Source of the DNA: Serripes groenlandicus
Lineage: Eukaryota > Mollusca > Bivalvia > Cardiida > Cardiidae
Assembly: GCA_031761405.1 (NCBI GenBank)
Contig: JASEVX010000003.1
Coordinates: 19,829,849 to 19,893,848, forward strand
Length of the DNA stretch: 64,000 nt
Reading direction: 5' to 3'
Part shown: one piece after another, positions 42,205-52,975 of the stretch
How the letters are laid out: each line of letters starts with the position of its first letter
Position numbering within the stretch: position 1 is the first letter of the stretch
Translations under genes and position numbers: made by a program
Notes under the pieces: model-generated
The model's input: the letters and a program-made list of their open reading frames with translations, nothing else
Databases searched by the model: none
Told to the model about the DNA's origin: nothing

Positions 42205-42973
42205 AAAAAAGGTTCATATTTATATCAAGGATAATTTCAAATTAATTGATTTAAACTATATAAAATGTTTAATTACTTCAGTTTTTTAGTTTTCAATATG
42301 TTACGACATATTGCCCCTTTTAAAAAAAATATATTTTTTGTGTGTGTTGTCTTTATGGAAACTGCAAAGTGCCAAAACAATGACGTCACGAAAATAGGAT
42401 AACAATTTCAGCTTCTGACTTGTTGAACACATGTGTATTCAAGATTATTTTTTTTGTGAATTATTAGTTTTCAAAGGATTTTTTGCTCGAAACTTGGAGG
42501 AAATAAATAAATCTTTCAGCTTTCAGATAAGACATGAAATTTCGTATCATTCACTAAGCCTTCTGCATATTTTGTCTTTGAAGCCTTACACTCACGAATT
42601 ACGGATGCTCGAGGATATATGCTCATTTTTTTCATACAGTTATTTTCCTGCATATTTTACTTGCCAAATATATAACACCAACAGATGATAAAAAGAGCAA
42701 GCGAACGTGTAAATGTTTTAACTAAACGTAACGAATAAACTCACAGTTCAAAATAAAAAGAGTATCTCACATCCTCAAATTCGTATAAACGATCCTATGA
42801 TGTGAAATAACATAGGGTTCAGTTGATTCATAAGAGAGATATTGTTGGGAAAAGACCAACTTACACTTTCTTATTTAGTCTTCTTAAACTTACAGCATCA
42901 GCAGTTAGCGCATTTTGATTAATTACGCCCATTTTCAAAATAATTAACACATAAAAATGATCCGACTAGTTAC
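42205..42973. other. Probable leader intron, no recognised repeat
   Basis: AT-rich. An open frame of 85 codons at 42431-42688 has no recognisable domain. ATGACGTCACG at about 42382 is another CRE-type site. Confidence 0.35.
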
Positions 42974-43140
42974 CTGCAATATATTAACAGCAGCTTCTCT
43001 GAACTTATCTCACTAGAGTGTCTCAATAACACCGGCCTCGAAAAACCTTTCGATTTATAACGATGATGCCACGCTCGTGCTGAATTGAACGTAGACCTAC
43101 ACTTTAATGTTATGATTTGACCTCGTTTTCATTCGCCAAT
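42974..43140 (-). promoter_or_regulatory. Putative WSB promoter and noncoding first exon
   Basis: On the minus strand a CCAAT element (ATTGG, near 43136-43140) is followed about 80 bases later by TATAAA (43059-43054). Some 30 bases further on begins a stretch that ends in a good donor, TTGCAG|GTAACT, at 42974. No ATG lies between TATA and donor, so it would be an untranslated exon spliced to the ATG exon 3.1 kb downstream. The surrounding 200 bases are free of recognisable repeats. A clear acceptor just upstream of the ATG exon was not found, so this model is only moderately supported. Confidence 0.35.
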
Positions 43141-43284
43141 CACATCGGTGAGACCCAGAATTATGACATTAAGGGAGGCTATCTCACTTCCAAAAATTCA
43201 TGTTCATACAGAGTTATTTACCTTATAGTTGTTTTATTAAAAAATGCACCAAAACCCATTTGAACATCACAATTTAGGGTATTA

Positions 43285-43511
43285 TTAACCCTTTCCGACA
43301 AAGAGACACTTTCTGACGCCTCTGCAGCAGACGATATTGAAAACATTGTGACAAAAGGAGAAATTGCTCATCATCTTTCCCCTTTTGCCACAATGTTTTG
43401 AACTACGGTATATTTAATAATTAAACTGTCATTTATGGTGATTTTTCACATTTTGTCAATATGTTTTCAAAATCGTCTGCTGCAGATTTGTTGTGTGTGG
43501 GAAAAGGTTAA
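43285..43511 (+). mobile_element. piggyBac-like MITE, older, complete
   Basis: 227 bp, TTAA both sides, shortened hairpin loop. It keeps the ATTTAATAATTAAAC segment that reveals the HINE target at 37490/39663. Confidence 0.82.
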
Positions 43512-44130
43512 TAACATTTTTTCCGCAAAATATCATGCGAGACAGTATTTATAATAACTGTCTTGCTTCCACATTCTCAAAAATTAGTTTCCCGCGCAAT
43601 TATAGTTATTTTTTTATAAAAAAAATCGTCTCATTAACCAGTGGGCCAATTGTAATGAAAGTTCACAGTCAGTATTATCTCAATGTCCTCTACAATTCCT
43701 TCAAATAATGGCCTGACCTCAACCATCAAAAACGTTAATTTTTTTTATTAAAGACAAACACACACACACACCAACGACAGGAGAATGAACAGTTTTGCAT
43801 CTTGTTTAACTATATTCCTCGCACATGTTGGTCAGATTAACCCTTTCTTTAGAAAGGCTTCTTGGATGACCATCAACCAGATTACATCAAGCCATGTTGA
43901 TTAGCAATCAAAGTAGCAACATACACCAACCACTTGGAAGAACGACACATGCGATGACGCAAAAGTACAAATGCATCATAACTTAGTAATTAGCACAAGC
44001 ACAATAGTAAATAGCAAGTAGATAACAGTCATGTGCAATAAAGACGCAAGAAAGATGGAATTAGCATTATTCAACATGCACTTGTAAGAAGAACACATGA
44101 GATGTCACATGCATGTAAGAAAGAAGACTT
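43512..44130. other. Intergenic, unclassified
   Basis: A (CA) run at about 43758-43771; a segment near 43855-43905 (CATCAAGCCATGTTGATT) resembles the duplicated block at 55745-56490. Confidence 0.35.
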
Positions 44131-44402
44131 AATTGATTGATTGGGGTTTAACGCCGTTTTTAACAATTTCTCAGTTATATCACGGCGGCCAGTTCACCTA
44201 CTCATGCATTTTCTGGTTTTCTCACACCAGTACTCCACACAACAATCTTCCCAAGCAACTGGCTGCTTTTCCACATAGACTTAGCCCATTGGTGGAAGAG
44301 AAATGTCAATCTTCGGAAAGAAAATTTGCCGAGCCGAGATTCGAACTCACAACCCCTGGATTGACAGCCCACGTCGCTACCGACTGAGCTACCGGGGCTC
44401 GG
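44131..44402 (-). mobile_element. tRNA-derived SINE, copy 1 of a tandem array
   Basis: On the minus strand the head reads GAGCCCCGGTAGCTCAGTCG with a perfect A box (TAGCTCAGTCGG, 44391-44380), then B box GTTCGAATCTC (44346-44336). A body follows with GCAGCCAGTTGCTTGGG, ending GGCGTTAAACCCCAATCAAT. The ATCA-type tail and tRNA head define a pol III SINE. Confidence 0.85.
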
Positions 44403-44462
44403 CATAAGAAAGAGGACAAATGAGCATGTAATATTCAATAAGAATGTCCTCTAGACCCATAG

Positions 44463-44741
44463 ATTGATTGATTCATTGATTGGGGTTTAACGCCGTTTTT
44501 AACAATTTCTCGGTCATATCACGGCGGCCAATTTACCTACTCATGTGTTTCCTGGTTTTCTCACACCAGTACTCCACACAACAATCTTCCCAAGCAACTG
44601 GCTGCTTTTCCACATAGACTTAGCCCATTGGTGGAAGAGAAATGTCAATCTTCGGAAAGAAAGTTTGCCGAGCCGGGATTCGAACTCACAACCCCTGGAT
44701 TGACAGCCCACGTCGCTACCGACTGAGCTACCGGGGCTCGG
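44463..44741 (-). mobile_element. tRNA-derived SINE, copy 2 of the tandem array
   Basis: Nearly identical to the first and exactly 339 bases further on (A box at 44730-44719); the spacer CGGCATAAGAAAGAGGACAA is copied too. Confidence 0.85.
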
Positions 44742-44802
44742 CATAAGAAAGAGGACAAATGAGCATGTAATATTCAATAAGAATGTCCTCTAGACCCATA
44801 TA

Positions 44803-45030
44803 TTGATTGATTGATTGATTGATTGGGGTTTAACGCCGTTTTTAACAATTTCTCGGTCATATCACGGCGGCCAGTTTACCTACACATGTGTTTCCTGGTT
44901 TTCTCACACCAGTACTCCACACAACAATCTTCCCAAGCAACTGGCTGCTTTTCCACATAGACTTAGCCCATCGGTGAAAGACGAATGACGCATGTCGCAA
45001 TGACTTTTGTTCTAGACCCATAGAGTTGTG
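44803..45030 (-). mobile_element. tRNA-derived SINE, copy 3, head lost
   Basis: Tail and body as in the other two, but it carries GACGAATGACGCATGTCGCA like the old SINE at 14309. It jumps into the spacer sequence TCTAGACCCATAG, so the tRNA head is missing. Confidence 0.75.
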
Positions 45031-45345
45031 GCGGATATTCCCCACGATGTAATTGTGCCAAAAAAGGAAGTTTGAACAATTTTTCCAAAAGACTCGACTG
45101 GAGACATATCTCCATGGCCGGATTTATATGGACTTGACTTGTGCTGTGTGCGCTGAACAAAATTTAAAAAAAATGTTTTAACAGGGCACATTGCATGTCA
45201 GGATCACTGCGATGCTTTAACCCTGTGGCAAAACATGATTCATATAAGTATCATTGTGAGAATATGTATAATTGCACATTGTCAACAATTTGACCTTTTA
45301 TCATAATGCTTTCAAAAATCATTTGCTGTAAGATCAATAGAGGAT

Positions 45346-45493
45346 ATTTGTTTGTTTTGAGTGGATATGGAATATATCTCATCGAGACGTGATACAATTG
45401 AATATTTTCACGAGCGCGTAGCGCGAATGAAAATGTTTAAATTGTATCACTTCGAGTTGAAATATATTCCATATACACTCAAAACAAACAAAT
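45346..45493. mobile_element. Long palindrome / fold-back element
   Basis: Arms of about 65 bp: ATTTGTTTGTTTTGAGTG.. on the left and ..CACTCAAAACAAACAAAT on the right, meeting near CACGAGCGCGTAGCGCG. About four of five positions pair. Confidence 0.7.
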
Positions 45494-46429
45494 TTTCTTT
45501 TTATTTAATGACAAATTGATGAAAAACAAATAATATACCCATTATGTATTTCTTTATGTATAACTTGTGTAGAATAACATGACCGAATACTAGGAAAATG
45601 ACGTCACGTCAGCGGTTTGACGTCATAATGTTAGTCCCTTTGACGTAATTTATTCATATTCCACAGTGTGGAATAAGGATTTTTATTTCACTGATAGCAT
45701 TAAATAAAATGCCATCTTCATAAGATAAACACAAAATACATTAATGTTAGTTTCATACTTTCTGGTGTGTTAAATTTAACAGAAAGAAATTTTTTATATG
45801 GATATATTCTTTTGTATCATCAGTAATTATAATAATCATGTGTCAATTATCATGTTGATTTATCTTTGATTGTCAACAATATCTGGATAACCCCCTTAAT
45901 GGCTCCTTTTTCCGAACACAAGTGGGGAGTTGGCACCTTTTAACAAAATCTAAAAGCAACTCTGCCCAAATATAGGCCTACCCAATCACAAATGTGGTGC
46001 ATAGAAATACCAAAATTAACCGGAATCCTCAAAATCTACCAAATTCTAAAAATAATCCCCCAAATATCTACTGAATCAGAATTCAGTGGTATCTCCAGGA
46101 CAGGGAACGTGATTAAAATAAAATTTAAGTTTGTTTCGCAATTGATGTAAAATAGATAAGTTTAAAGTAATTGGTTTAAAGGAATACTCAAGATAAGACG
46201 GCACAGGAGGTACACACTGGTCTAAATCAAAACTGGAAAACTGTTCGCAGAGCTTCTGACATAATTAATATACATGTATATGTTGTTTTAAATTCTCATC
46301 TTTTTTTTTTATCTATTAGGCTATTTAAAAGGAAAAAGTAGAAAAAGTTATACATTCTTGTAATCCATTCTTTAATTTATCATCTTATTTTAGTTAAAGA
46401 CACTCTAATTTGCAGTTATTGTCATGTAT
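45494..46429. other. Intergenic, unclassified
   Basis: TGACGTCACGTCAGCGG near 45599 and GACGTCATAATG near 45619 continue the fold-back element's neighbourhood. Otherwise no recognised feature. Confidence 0.3.
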
Positions 46430-46930
46430 TTAAACAGCAGTCAATGATATTCTGCATCAAGTTTTATTTTGAAACAGAGAATGGATTAAGAACATCCCAT
46501 ATTACATGATAGAATAACAGTTCTTATGGCGATTACAGGACAGGAAATTCATATAGGCAGTTAGTGATATACCCTTTAGTCATTGGTACCTGTCTATACA
46601 ATGAAAATTGCATGCATCTTTGACTGTGGGGTAATATTCTTATACTGCATACAGATCAAAACAGTAAATAGATTGAGAGCAACCTGTACACTCATGGAAT
46701 CACAGCTGTTATGGCGATAATGGGAATATATACAATAGGCAGTTAGTGATATATACCATTTGGTCATTGGTGCCTGTCAAAACAATAAAAAAAAGCATGC
46801 ATCTTTGACTGTGCGATAATATAACTTCCTGCATAAACATCAAACAAGGGAATAGATTGAGAGCAACCCATACCATGATGAAATTACAGCTATTATGAGG
46901 ATGACAGGAGAGGAAATTCAGCTGATTACA
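46430..46930. repeat. Imperfect tandem repeat of about 185 bp
   Basis: Two and a half units with AGGCAGTTAGTGATATA, GCATGCATCTTTGACTGTG and AATAGATTGAGAGCAACC. Confidence 0.65.
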
Positions 46931-47059
46931 TATAATACTAATGGATTAATACACGGTAATTTTTATTAACGGATAAGTATATCAAAATCATATCAAGCTT
47001 GTTTTATCTACTTTTTTTAATCCTGTTCTTTGATTGCACAGCTTGTATTTTTATGATCA

Positions 47060-47870
47060 CATTTTTCTGATGTCCTTCGGTCACACGCCATCAAAAATTG
47101 CCTTGTGAACATTCTACAGGTAACATTTTACAACATCCGACACTAGGTCACAAGTTGAAATTGAAGGAAAATCTTGTTAACACTCTGGAGGCTGCATTTT
47201 TTTTTATCTTTAGCATGTTGGAACTTTGTCAGAATAATTGTCTTGACGTATCTTGGAGAAAGGCCAAGTTCAAATATAGGTCATGTCGGGTCATAAACTA
47301 GGTCACTTCACCAATCTGAAGGAAAATCTTGTTAACAGTCTAGAAACCACACTTTTCCTTCAGCAGCTTGAAACTTTGTCAGAATGTTTGTCTTGACAAT
47401 ACCTAGGCCTAGTAACACATACTGGTTATGGTGGGTCAAAAACTAGGTCACTAGTCCATATTGAAGATACACATTAGAAAACATTCAGACATTTCGAATG
47501 CTGCATTTTTAAATTTATCATGTTGACATTTTGTCAGAATTGGTGTTTGGTGAAATCTAGGCTAAATTCGAATATTGATCATGTTGGATAAAAAAAGAAC
47601 GAGGTCAATAGGAAACATTTGAGAACAATCTTGAAAACACTGCTGGCCTCAATGTTTGTTACAGCATTTTGAAACTTTGTCAGAATGTTTGTCCTGATGA
47701 TATCTAGGCCAAGCTCAACTATGGGTCATGTCGGGCCATTTAATGTTAGCATGTTGAAACTTTGGCAGAATGGATGTTTTGAACTTTAACCCAGTCAGAA
47801 ACTATGTCACAAGGCCAAATTGAAGGAAAAACTTGTTAACACTATTATTATTTTTTACCTTACTGTATTG
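47060..47870 (-). repeat. HINE-type internal satellite, reverse orientation
   Basis: About five diverged units of about 165 bp with CTTGTTAACACTCTGGAGG and GAAACTTTGTCAGAATG. They are the complement of those in 54317-55705. No clear element ends. Confidence 0.6.
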
Positions 47871-48291
47871 AATATGTGTATGTCCAAGTGATGAAGTGAA
47901 TGTTTAAATGTTTGATGATTTGACTTTGCACCCAAAGATCAAGTAGGGATGGTGTACACAAACGGCCCCAGTTCCGACAGCTTGTAACAGATTGCTTAAA
48001 CATGGTAGTCACATACCCACAGCTTAGACCCAGTTAGCTGGAGTTACCTGACCTTACCATTAAATTACACCTATGATCAGGCATTTGCCGATAATGGCGG
48101 TGCCCTTTGGACATTTTATAGTAAGCCAAAAAGGCCATAGAAAAAACATGTGTGGGTTGACCAACTGCTTTAATCTTTTAAACTCTGAATGTAGTTTGCT
48201 TCATTATATATAATATGAGCCGTCACGCGACAAAGTCAACACTATGGCCTCTGCTAAATGTAGCGACCCAGATCAGCCGAAGACCAGTGCT
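47871..48291. other. Intergenic, no recognised feature
   Basis: Nothing supported beyond ordinary AT-rich sequence. Confidence 0.3.
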
Positions 48292-48532
48292 CAAGGATTG
48301 ATTATTTGGTGTTTTGCGCCGCTTTCAACATGTGTTAAGTTACATCACGGCGTTTCCTGGGTGAGTAACCAGTTCTACTGATCCATTTGTCCTAACACCA
48401 GCCAGTCAGTCGTAGGGCTAACCCCGCAACCCTGAGCGCCAAGGAGGACAGCAATTACTAGCTTTGTTAAAGTCTTCAGTATGACCTGACTGGGGATCAA
48501 CCCGCGACCTCCCGCGTCCGAGATTTTTTATT
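48292..48532 (-). mobile_element. tRNA-related SINE, second type
   Basis: GTTTTGCGCCGCTTTCAAC, CATCACGGCGTTTCCTGGG and CCAGTCAGTCGTAGGGC; on the minus strand GCGGGTTGATCCCCAG is B-box-like. The A box is missing. A related copy lies at 52494-52775. Confidence 0.6.
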
Positions 48533-48554
48533 TTTTCAGATGGTGACTGCTACT

Positions 48555-48823
48555 TAACGCTTTTCCACATACAACAAATCTTAAGCAGACGACTTTGAAA
48601 TCATCTAGGAAACATTATAGACAACCCCAGAGACATATAAACACAGTATTTATATGTCTCTGACAACCCCTATCAAGGAAAGTTTAATTATTGTAAAAGT
48701 TGAAAACATTGTGACAAAAGGTGAAATTACTCGTTTTGAGCAATTTCTCCATTTGTCACAATGTTTTCAAAAGTCGTCTGTCATAGAGATGTCAGAAAGC
48801 GGCTGTAAGTGGGAAAGGGTTAA
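48555..48823 (-). repeat. Decayed MITE upstream of the Kazal gene
   Basis: TTTTCCACATACAACAAATC to GGCTGTAAGTGGGAAAGGGTTAA, with AGACATATAA/TTATATGTCT inserted in the left half as a small inverted repeat. It ends about 125 bases before the ATG. Confidence 0.65.
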
Positions 48824-48949
48824 GCGTCACATGTGATCATTATTAGGGAATGGGAGAAGGAAGCGCAAAAGCCTTATCATATTATTTAACCTATTTAACG
48901 GTCTCTGTTTTTACTGACCTTCCACGTATTTGATCTCAAATCTGTCAAG

Positions 48950-48992
48950 ATGGAGAAAGGTTTATTTGGAATTTGTTTTCTGCTGTTAACAG
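48950..48992 (+). CDS. Kazal gene, exon 1 (signal peptide)
   Basis: It starts ATGGAGAAAGG (context AAGATGG) and encodes MEKGLFGICFLLLT plus one base. The donor is AACAG|GTACAT. The hydrophobic core GICFLLL is a signal-peptide h-region. An AT-rich TATTTAAC lies about 65 bases upstream, but I cannot assign a transcription start. Confidence 0.85.
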
Positions 48993-51900
48993 GTACATTT
49001 ACGAGTATACCATTCACAATTAAATTACATATTTGTTCCGGAACACACTCACACAAAGAATGCAGCAGACGACTTTGAAAACTTTGTATGTTATAGAACT
49101 CCAGAATTGAGTGGAAGTCTGTGTTGGTGGAAGTAGAATTGGCTTGTAGCATGCAATTATTGGAAGCCGCCAATAGGCGGCTTCCTGTAGGGATACTTAG
49201 AAATGTCGGACAAGGAGAATATTTAGAACTGCCAGCGTGACCACATATCTTAATTTCTCTTTGTCCTTACTAAGTACATTAATTTAAGGTAATGACTTTT
49301 AAAACATCCCTTTTACACTCTATATACATGTACATGTGTGAGTTTTACAAATTAAAAACAAAAGACAAACTCGAGATTGTGCGTTTGTAATCCGACAGCT
49401 TTGATTTTCAATTTCTCAATTTGCCACAATAATTTAAACTCTTTTCAATTATCTTACTATCATTTATAGAGATTTTCTATGTTTTGTACTTGATGATTTT
49501 AAAGTCTGTCAGGGTAAACATCATTGAAATCATTGTGGCAAAAGGAAAAATTGCTCATAATGAGCAATATCTGCGTTTGCCACAATAATTTCCACACTTT
49601 TCAATTATCATACGATCATTTATAGAGATTTTTTTATATTTTTTACTTGATAATTTCAAAGTCGTCTACTGCAGATTTGTTTTATGTGGGAAACCCCTAT
49701 CCACTATCATGACTATCAAAGATTTTCTGTGTATCAGCATTATTTGATAAAACATTATCATAACAGGGCATGTGTTCAATACAAATAGGTGATTGTTTTT
49801 GGTACTAATTTAAATTTATCATAACCTCTTATCCATTTATCTTTAGTATTATATGTCATTTTTCATGATCAGTTTAACTCTAAAGTATCTCAAACACAGA
49901 CTCTGCCAGGTTAAATATCCTACATAAAATTTATATCTTCAATAACCGATATCAGCATTACTGACTACAGATTAAATTGTTCTAATGTTTGTGGATTTAA
50001 ATGATCTTTTTTCTTATTTCTTCATGTGAAACGAAATATTGCGGCTTCTCTTTGATGCTTTGCATCAAACATCCGTCTTGTTCCTTTCACTGGAATGTTT
50101 TCAAAAGTCATCTGATACAGATACGTCAGGTTTATGAATCTGAGAAAAAATTTAACCGTTTCCCTAAAACGACAAATCTGAAGCTTACGACGTAGAGACA
50201 ACATAATTATTAAAAATCTCTACAAAAATTAATCTTTTATTTTAGAATAGAGTTAAAAACATTGAGGCGAAAGAAAACATTGCTCATTATGAATGATTTA
50301 TTCTTTTTGACATTCAAAAGTCGCCTGCTGTAGATGCCTCAACATGCATGTACATGTGAAGAAAAGGTAATCAGTGACACAAAATGATGATATGATTTCG
50401 AAATAAATAACAAAATAAATATGTCCATTTCCAAAAAGTTATTTTTTCAAAACCCATCTATCTACTTGTGAGTGACCAAAAGTAATTTCATTGGGTATGC
50501 ATATTTCTGCCTCGGTCCCTGTGTCAAACTTTTACCTGAATTGTGATATTTCAGGAGCTATTTCAGCTTTGAAAATAGTTTGAGAGAATTTTATAACCAT
50601 GAGCAAACTTTGTTGGAAAAGGAGATATTCCCCTTTTTGAACACTTTCTCTTGTCTCATGTTGAATAAGAATAGCTCATTTTTGGCTGTTGATCCAGGAG
50701 TTGTAGGTTGGAATCACAACAACATGATTCTTTCCAAAGATTGACAAAAAGTCATTGTGACTAGCCTCAATGGTCATTCACCAATATACTGTGAGTAAGT
50801 AAGTTATAATATTTTGATGTTGTATATTGCATTTTAAAACTGCAACCAATTCAAATATATTATTGCATTCGAAAACAGAAACCAGTACTTTGTTGACAGT
50901 CTATGTTGGAAGGTAGCCATCTGCCTATGAGCAATGTTGTATGGAGAAAAGGTATGAGAGAGCAGGCTAACACACGAACCGGCAGCCGTGGCACAACTGA
51001 AATACTGTTGAAAACGGTATATGACTTCGATCATTTTCTCAATAATTTCAAAAGAGTTAACCCTTTCCCTCATACGACAAAATCTGCAGCAGACAACTTT
51101 GAACATATTTTGTCAAAAAAAAAAGTAAATCTCTATAATTGAATGGAAAACCTATGACTAAAAGTGGAAAACATTGTGGCAAAAGGAGAAATTGCTCGTT
51201 TTGAGCAATTTCTTCTTTTGTCACTATGTTTTTTATAAAGCCTTCTGCTGCAGAGGCGTTAGAAAGCGTCTATATGAGGGAAAGTTTTGAGCTACAGACA
51301 TGCACACAGAAAGGGTTAGGTATGATAGAGTTTCACTAACGCTGACTTGCTTTAGGTGTTGGCTTACTTGGTGCGATACCAATACCACCAAATCAGCTCC
51401 TTGGGTGGCTGGTCCCCGAGGAATGTCCAACTGGTACTTGTCCAGCTATAAATATACCAGTGTGTGGAACCAACCAGATAACATATATCAATGAGTGCTT
51501 TTTAAAGCAGGATAAATGCAAGTAAGTGGTGATCTTAATGGATACAGACCAACAGGAGGATATAAGTATTTCCTACATTCGCAGCGGTCGACTTAGTTAA
51601 CATATATGCCAAACTGTGGAAACTCACTATAAATGAAAGATTGATTTTTAAATATGTTGAAAACATTTTGGCAAATAAAAATCGTCTGTTGTAGAGTCGT
51701 CAGAAAGTGTCTGCATGTGGGAAAGGCTTAAAATGAATACTATGACAAATGGATCTTGATGTATGAGGGAACAGTAAAGACTGCAATAAGCCTGTGGTGT
51801 ACTGCAAAGTCTCGTCAGCAGATTTAGTTAACTTTCCAGCATATAACGAATATGCAGCAGACGACTTTGAAAACGTAAAGGCCGAACTATTGAACATCTT

Positions 51901-52975
51901 TATAAGTGAAAGTATAATTAATGGAGCGAGTTAAAAAGATTGATGCAAATCATTATGAGCATTATTTGTCCTTTTTGTCTCAAAATTTCACAAGCTGTCT
52001 GATGCAGATGTGTCAAATGTGTTTGCAGTTGGGATAATGTGTTCTTTTGACTACTGAGCCCACTGTTGTGAAGTCTTTACCTTCATCATTATGGATCCAG
52101 GTCAGCTTGTTGCCTATAACAACATTTGTGTCGTGGTATTACTAAAATAGGCTATGGACCCAAATTCTTTTTACTGCAAAGTATGTATGTGAAACATGGT
52201 TAATAATAGACCTGGTTACAAACTATAAAAGTTTGATCTGTGCTCAGAATTTGTGATCAAGTATCTGATTGGTCAGAAGCAAATTCGTTCTCCAAATTGT
52301 CCATTGAGAAGCCTTATTTGGAGCATGGAGTTTATTTCTGAGGACTGAGAACGTTTTCAGAGTTTTATTGATTCAGACCCAGCTGCAGAACTTGAAGTTA
52401 TCTTATACATTGTACATTTATACAGTAGTCGTCACGGACGACGATTTGACTATCATAACCTGTCAAACATCCTTTGTCTTTGCTTGAATACTTTGGATTG
52501 ATTGGCTGTTTAATGTTTTACGCCGCTTTCAACAATTTTTCAGTTAAATCACGGCGTTTCCTGGGTAAGTTACCAATTCTACTGGTCAAAATTTCAAAGT
52601 TTATTGGTAAAGTATTAAGGCCTCCGACCCGTATAAACCGTATTTACAAATTGACTTGACAACTTGGACAATCCATTTATCCCGATACCGGTCAGTCAGT
52701 CGTAATGCTAACCCCGTAACGTTGAGCGCAAAGGAGGGTAGCGATTACTATCACTTTAAAAGTCTCAAACTATTTTTCTATTATCTACAAGTCCATTAAA
52801 AAAAAATAGCATTGAATTGGTTGAAAACTATAATAATTGTCACATAGATCTATGACTTCATTTATTTGACAGGGATTGCTAGCTCTATAAGGCTAAATAA
52901 TTACTAGTATGTATTTTCAGGTCTAATGGTGATATAACAATAGCCGGCTATGGTAGCTGTGACAGCATGAACTAA
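48950..52975 (+). CDS. Secreted single-domain Kazal-type serine protease inhibitor, whole gene
   Basis: Three exons (48950-48992, 51356-51521, 52921-52975) join with matching phases into 264 nt, 87 residues. Residues 1-21 (MEKGLFGICFLLLTGVGLLG plus A) form a signal peptide, so the product is secreted. The mature part has one Kazal domain with six cysteines spaced C-x4-C-x7-C-x10-C-x6-C-x15-C, including PVCGTNQITYINEC, which matches the family core VCGsdG.TY.NEC. Kazal domains inhibit serine proteases by a canonical loop; the P1 residue should lie shortly after the second cysteine. Small secreted Kazal proteins in molluscs are commonly linked to defence or digestion, but nothing here decides between them. 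Introns are 2.4 and 1.4 kb. The gene lies about 6 kb from the proposed WSB promoter and is divergently oriented to it. Confidence 0.9.
48993..51056. other. Kazal gene intron 1, left part
   Basis: A perfect GC-rich hairpin GGAAGCCGCC/GGCGGCTTCC at 49162-49185. MITE relics at about 49060-49140, 49424-49505, 49510-49700 and 50150-50370. The rest is AT-rich and unclassified. Confidence 0.5.
51057..51290 (-). mobile_element. piggyBac-like MITE, complete, right TIR worn
   Basis: Left TTAA and TIR intact, GCTC/GAGC hairpin. The right end reads GAGGGAAAGTTTTGA. It lies 66 bases before the Kazal exon 2. Confidence 0.85.
51356..51521 (+). CDS. Kazal gene, exon 2 (cleavage region and most of the domain)
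   Basis: Branch-like CTAAC and acceptor CTTGCTTTAG precede the exon; the donor is TGCAA|GTAAGT. It encodes residues 15-69: VGLLGAIPIPPNQLLGWLVP, then EECPTGTCPAINIPVCGTNQ and ITYINECFLKQDKC. Five of the six cysteines are in this exon. The nearest repeat is the MITE at 51057-51290. Confidence 0.92.
51522..52493. repeat. Kazal gene intron 2, decayed MITEs and a lone fold-back arm
   Basis: MITE relics at about 51580-51735 and 51830-52040; a single arm of the fold-back element of 34580-34795 at about 52235-52330. Confidence 0.55.
52494..52775 (-). mobile_element. tRNA-related SINE, second type, with insertion
   Basis: Shares GCCGCTTTCAACAATTTTTC, AATCACGGCGTTTCCTGGG and GGTCAGTCAGTCGTAATGC with 48292-48532. 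About 95 extra bases interrupt it after TCTACTGG. Confidence 0.55.
52921..52975 (+). CDS. Kazal gene, exon 3 (last cysteine and stop)
   Basis: Acceptor GTATTTTCAG; it encodes KSNGDITIAGYGSCDSMN and stop TAA. The GYGSC segment supplies the sixth Kazal cysteine after a short strand, as in other members. No AATAAA was found in the next 200 bases. Confidence 0.88.

Noticed and set aside
42431..42688. 85-codon ORF MCIQDYFFCELL..
   Set aside because: No recognisable domain, AT-rich, and located within the presumed leader intron; length is compatible with chance.
44331..44402. Possible tRNA gene (GGTAGCTCAGTCGGTAG with GTTCGAATC)
   Set aside because: The acceptor stem does not close and the sequence continues into a SINE body; it recurs 339 bases away as part of the same repeat.
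44202..44438. ORFs with SSVGSDVGCQSRGCEFESRL on the minus strand
   Set aside because: This is the translated tRNA-like head of the SINE (A box and B box), a well-known false protein.
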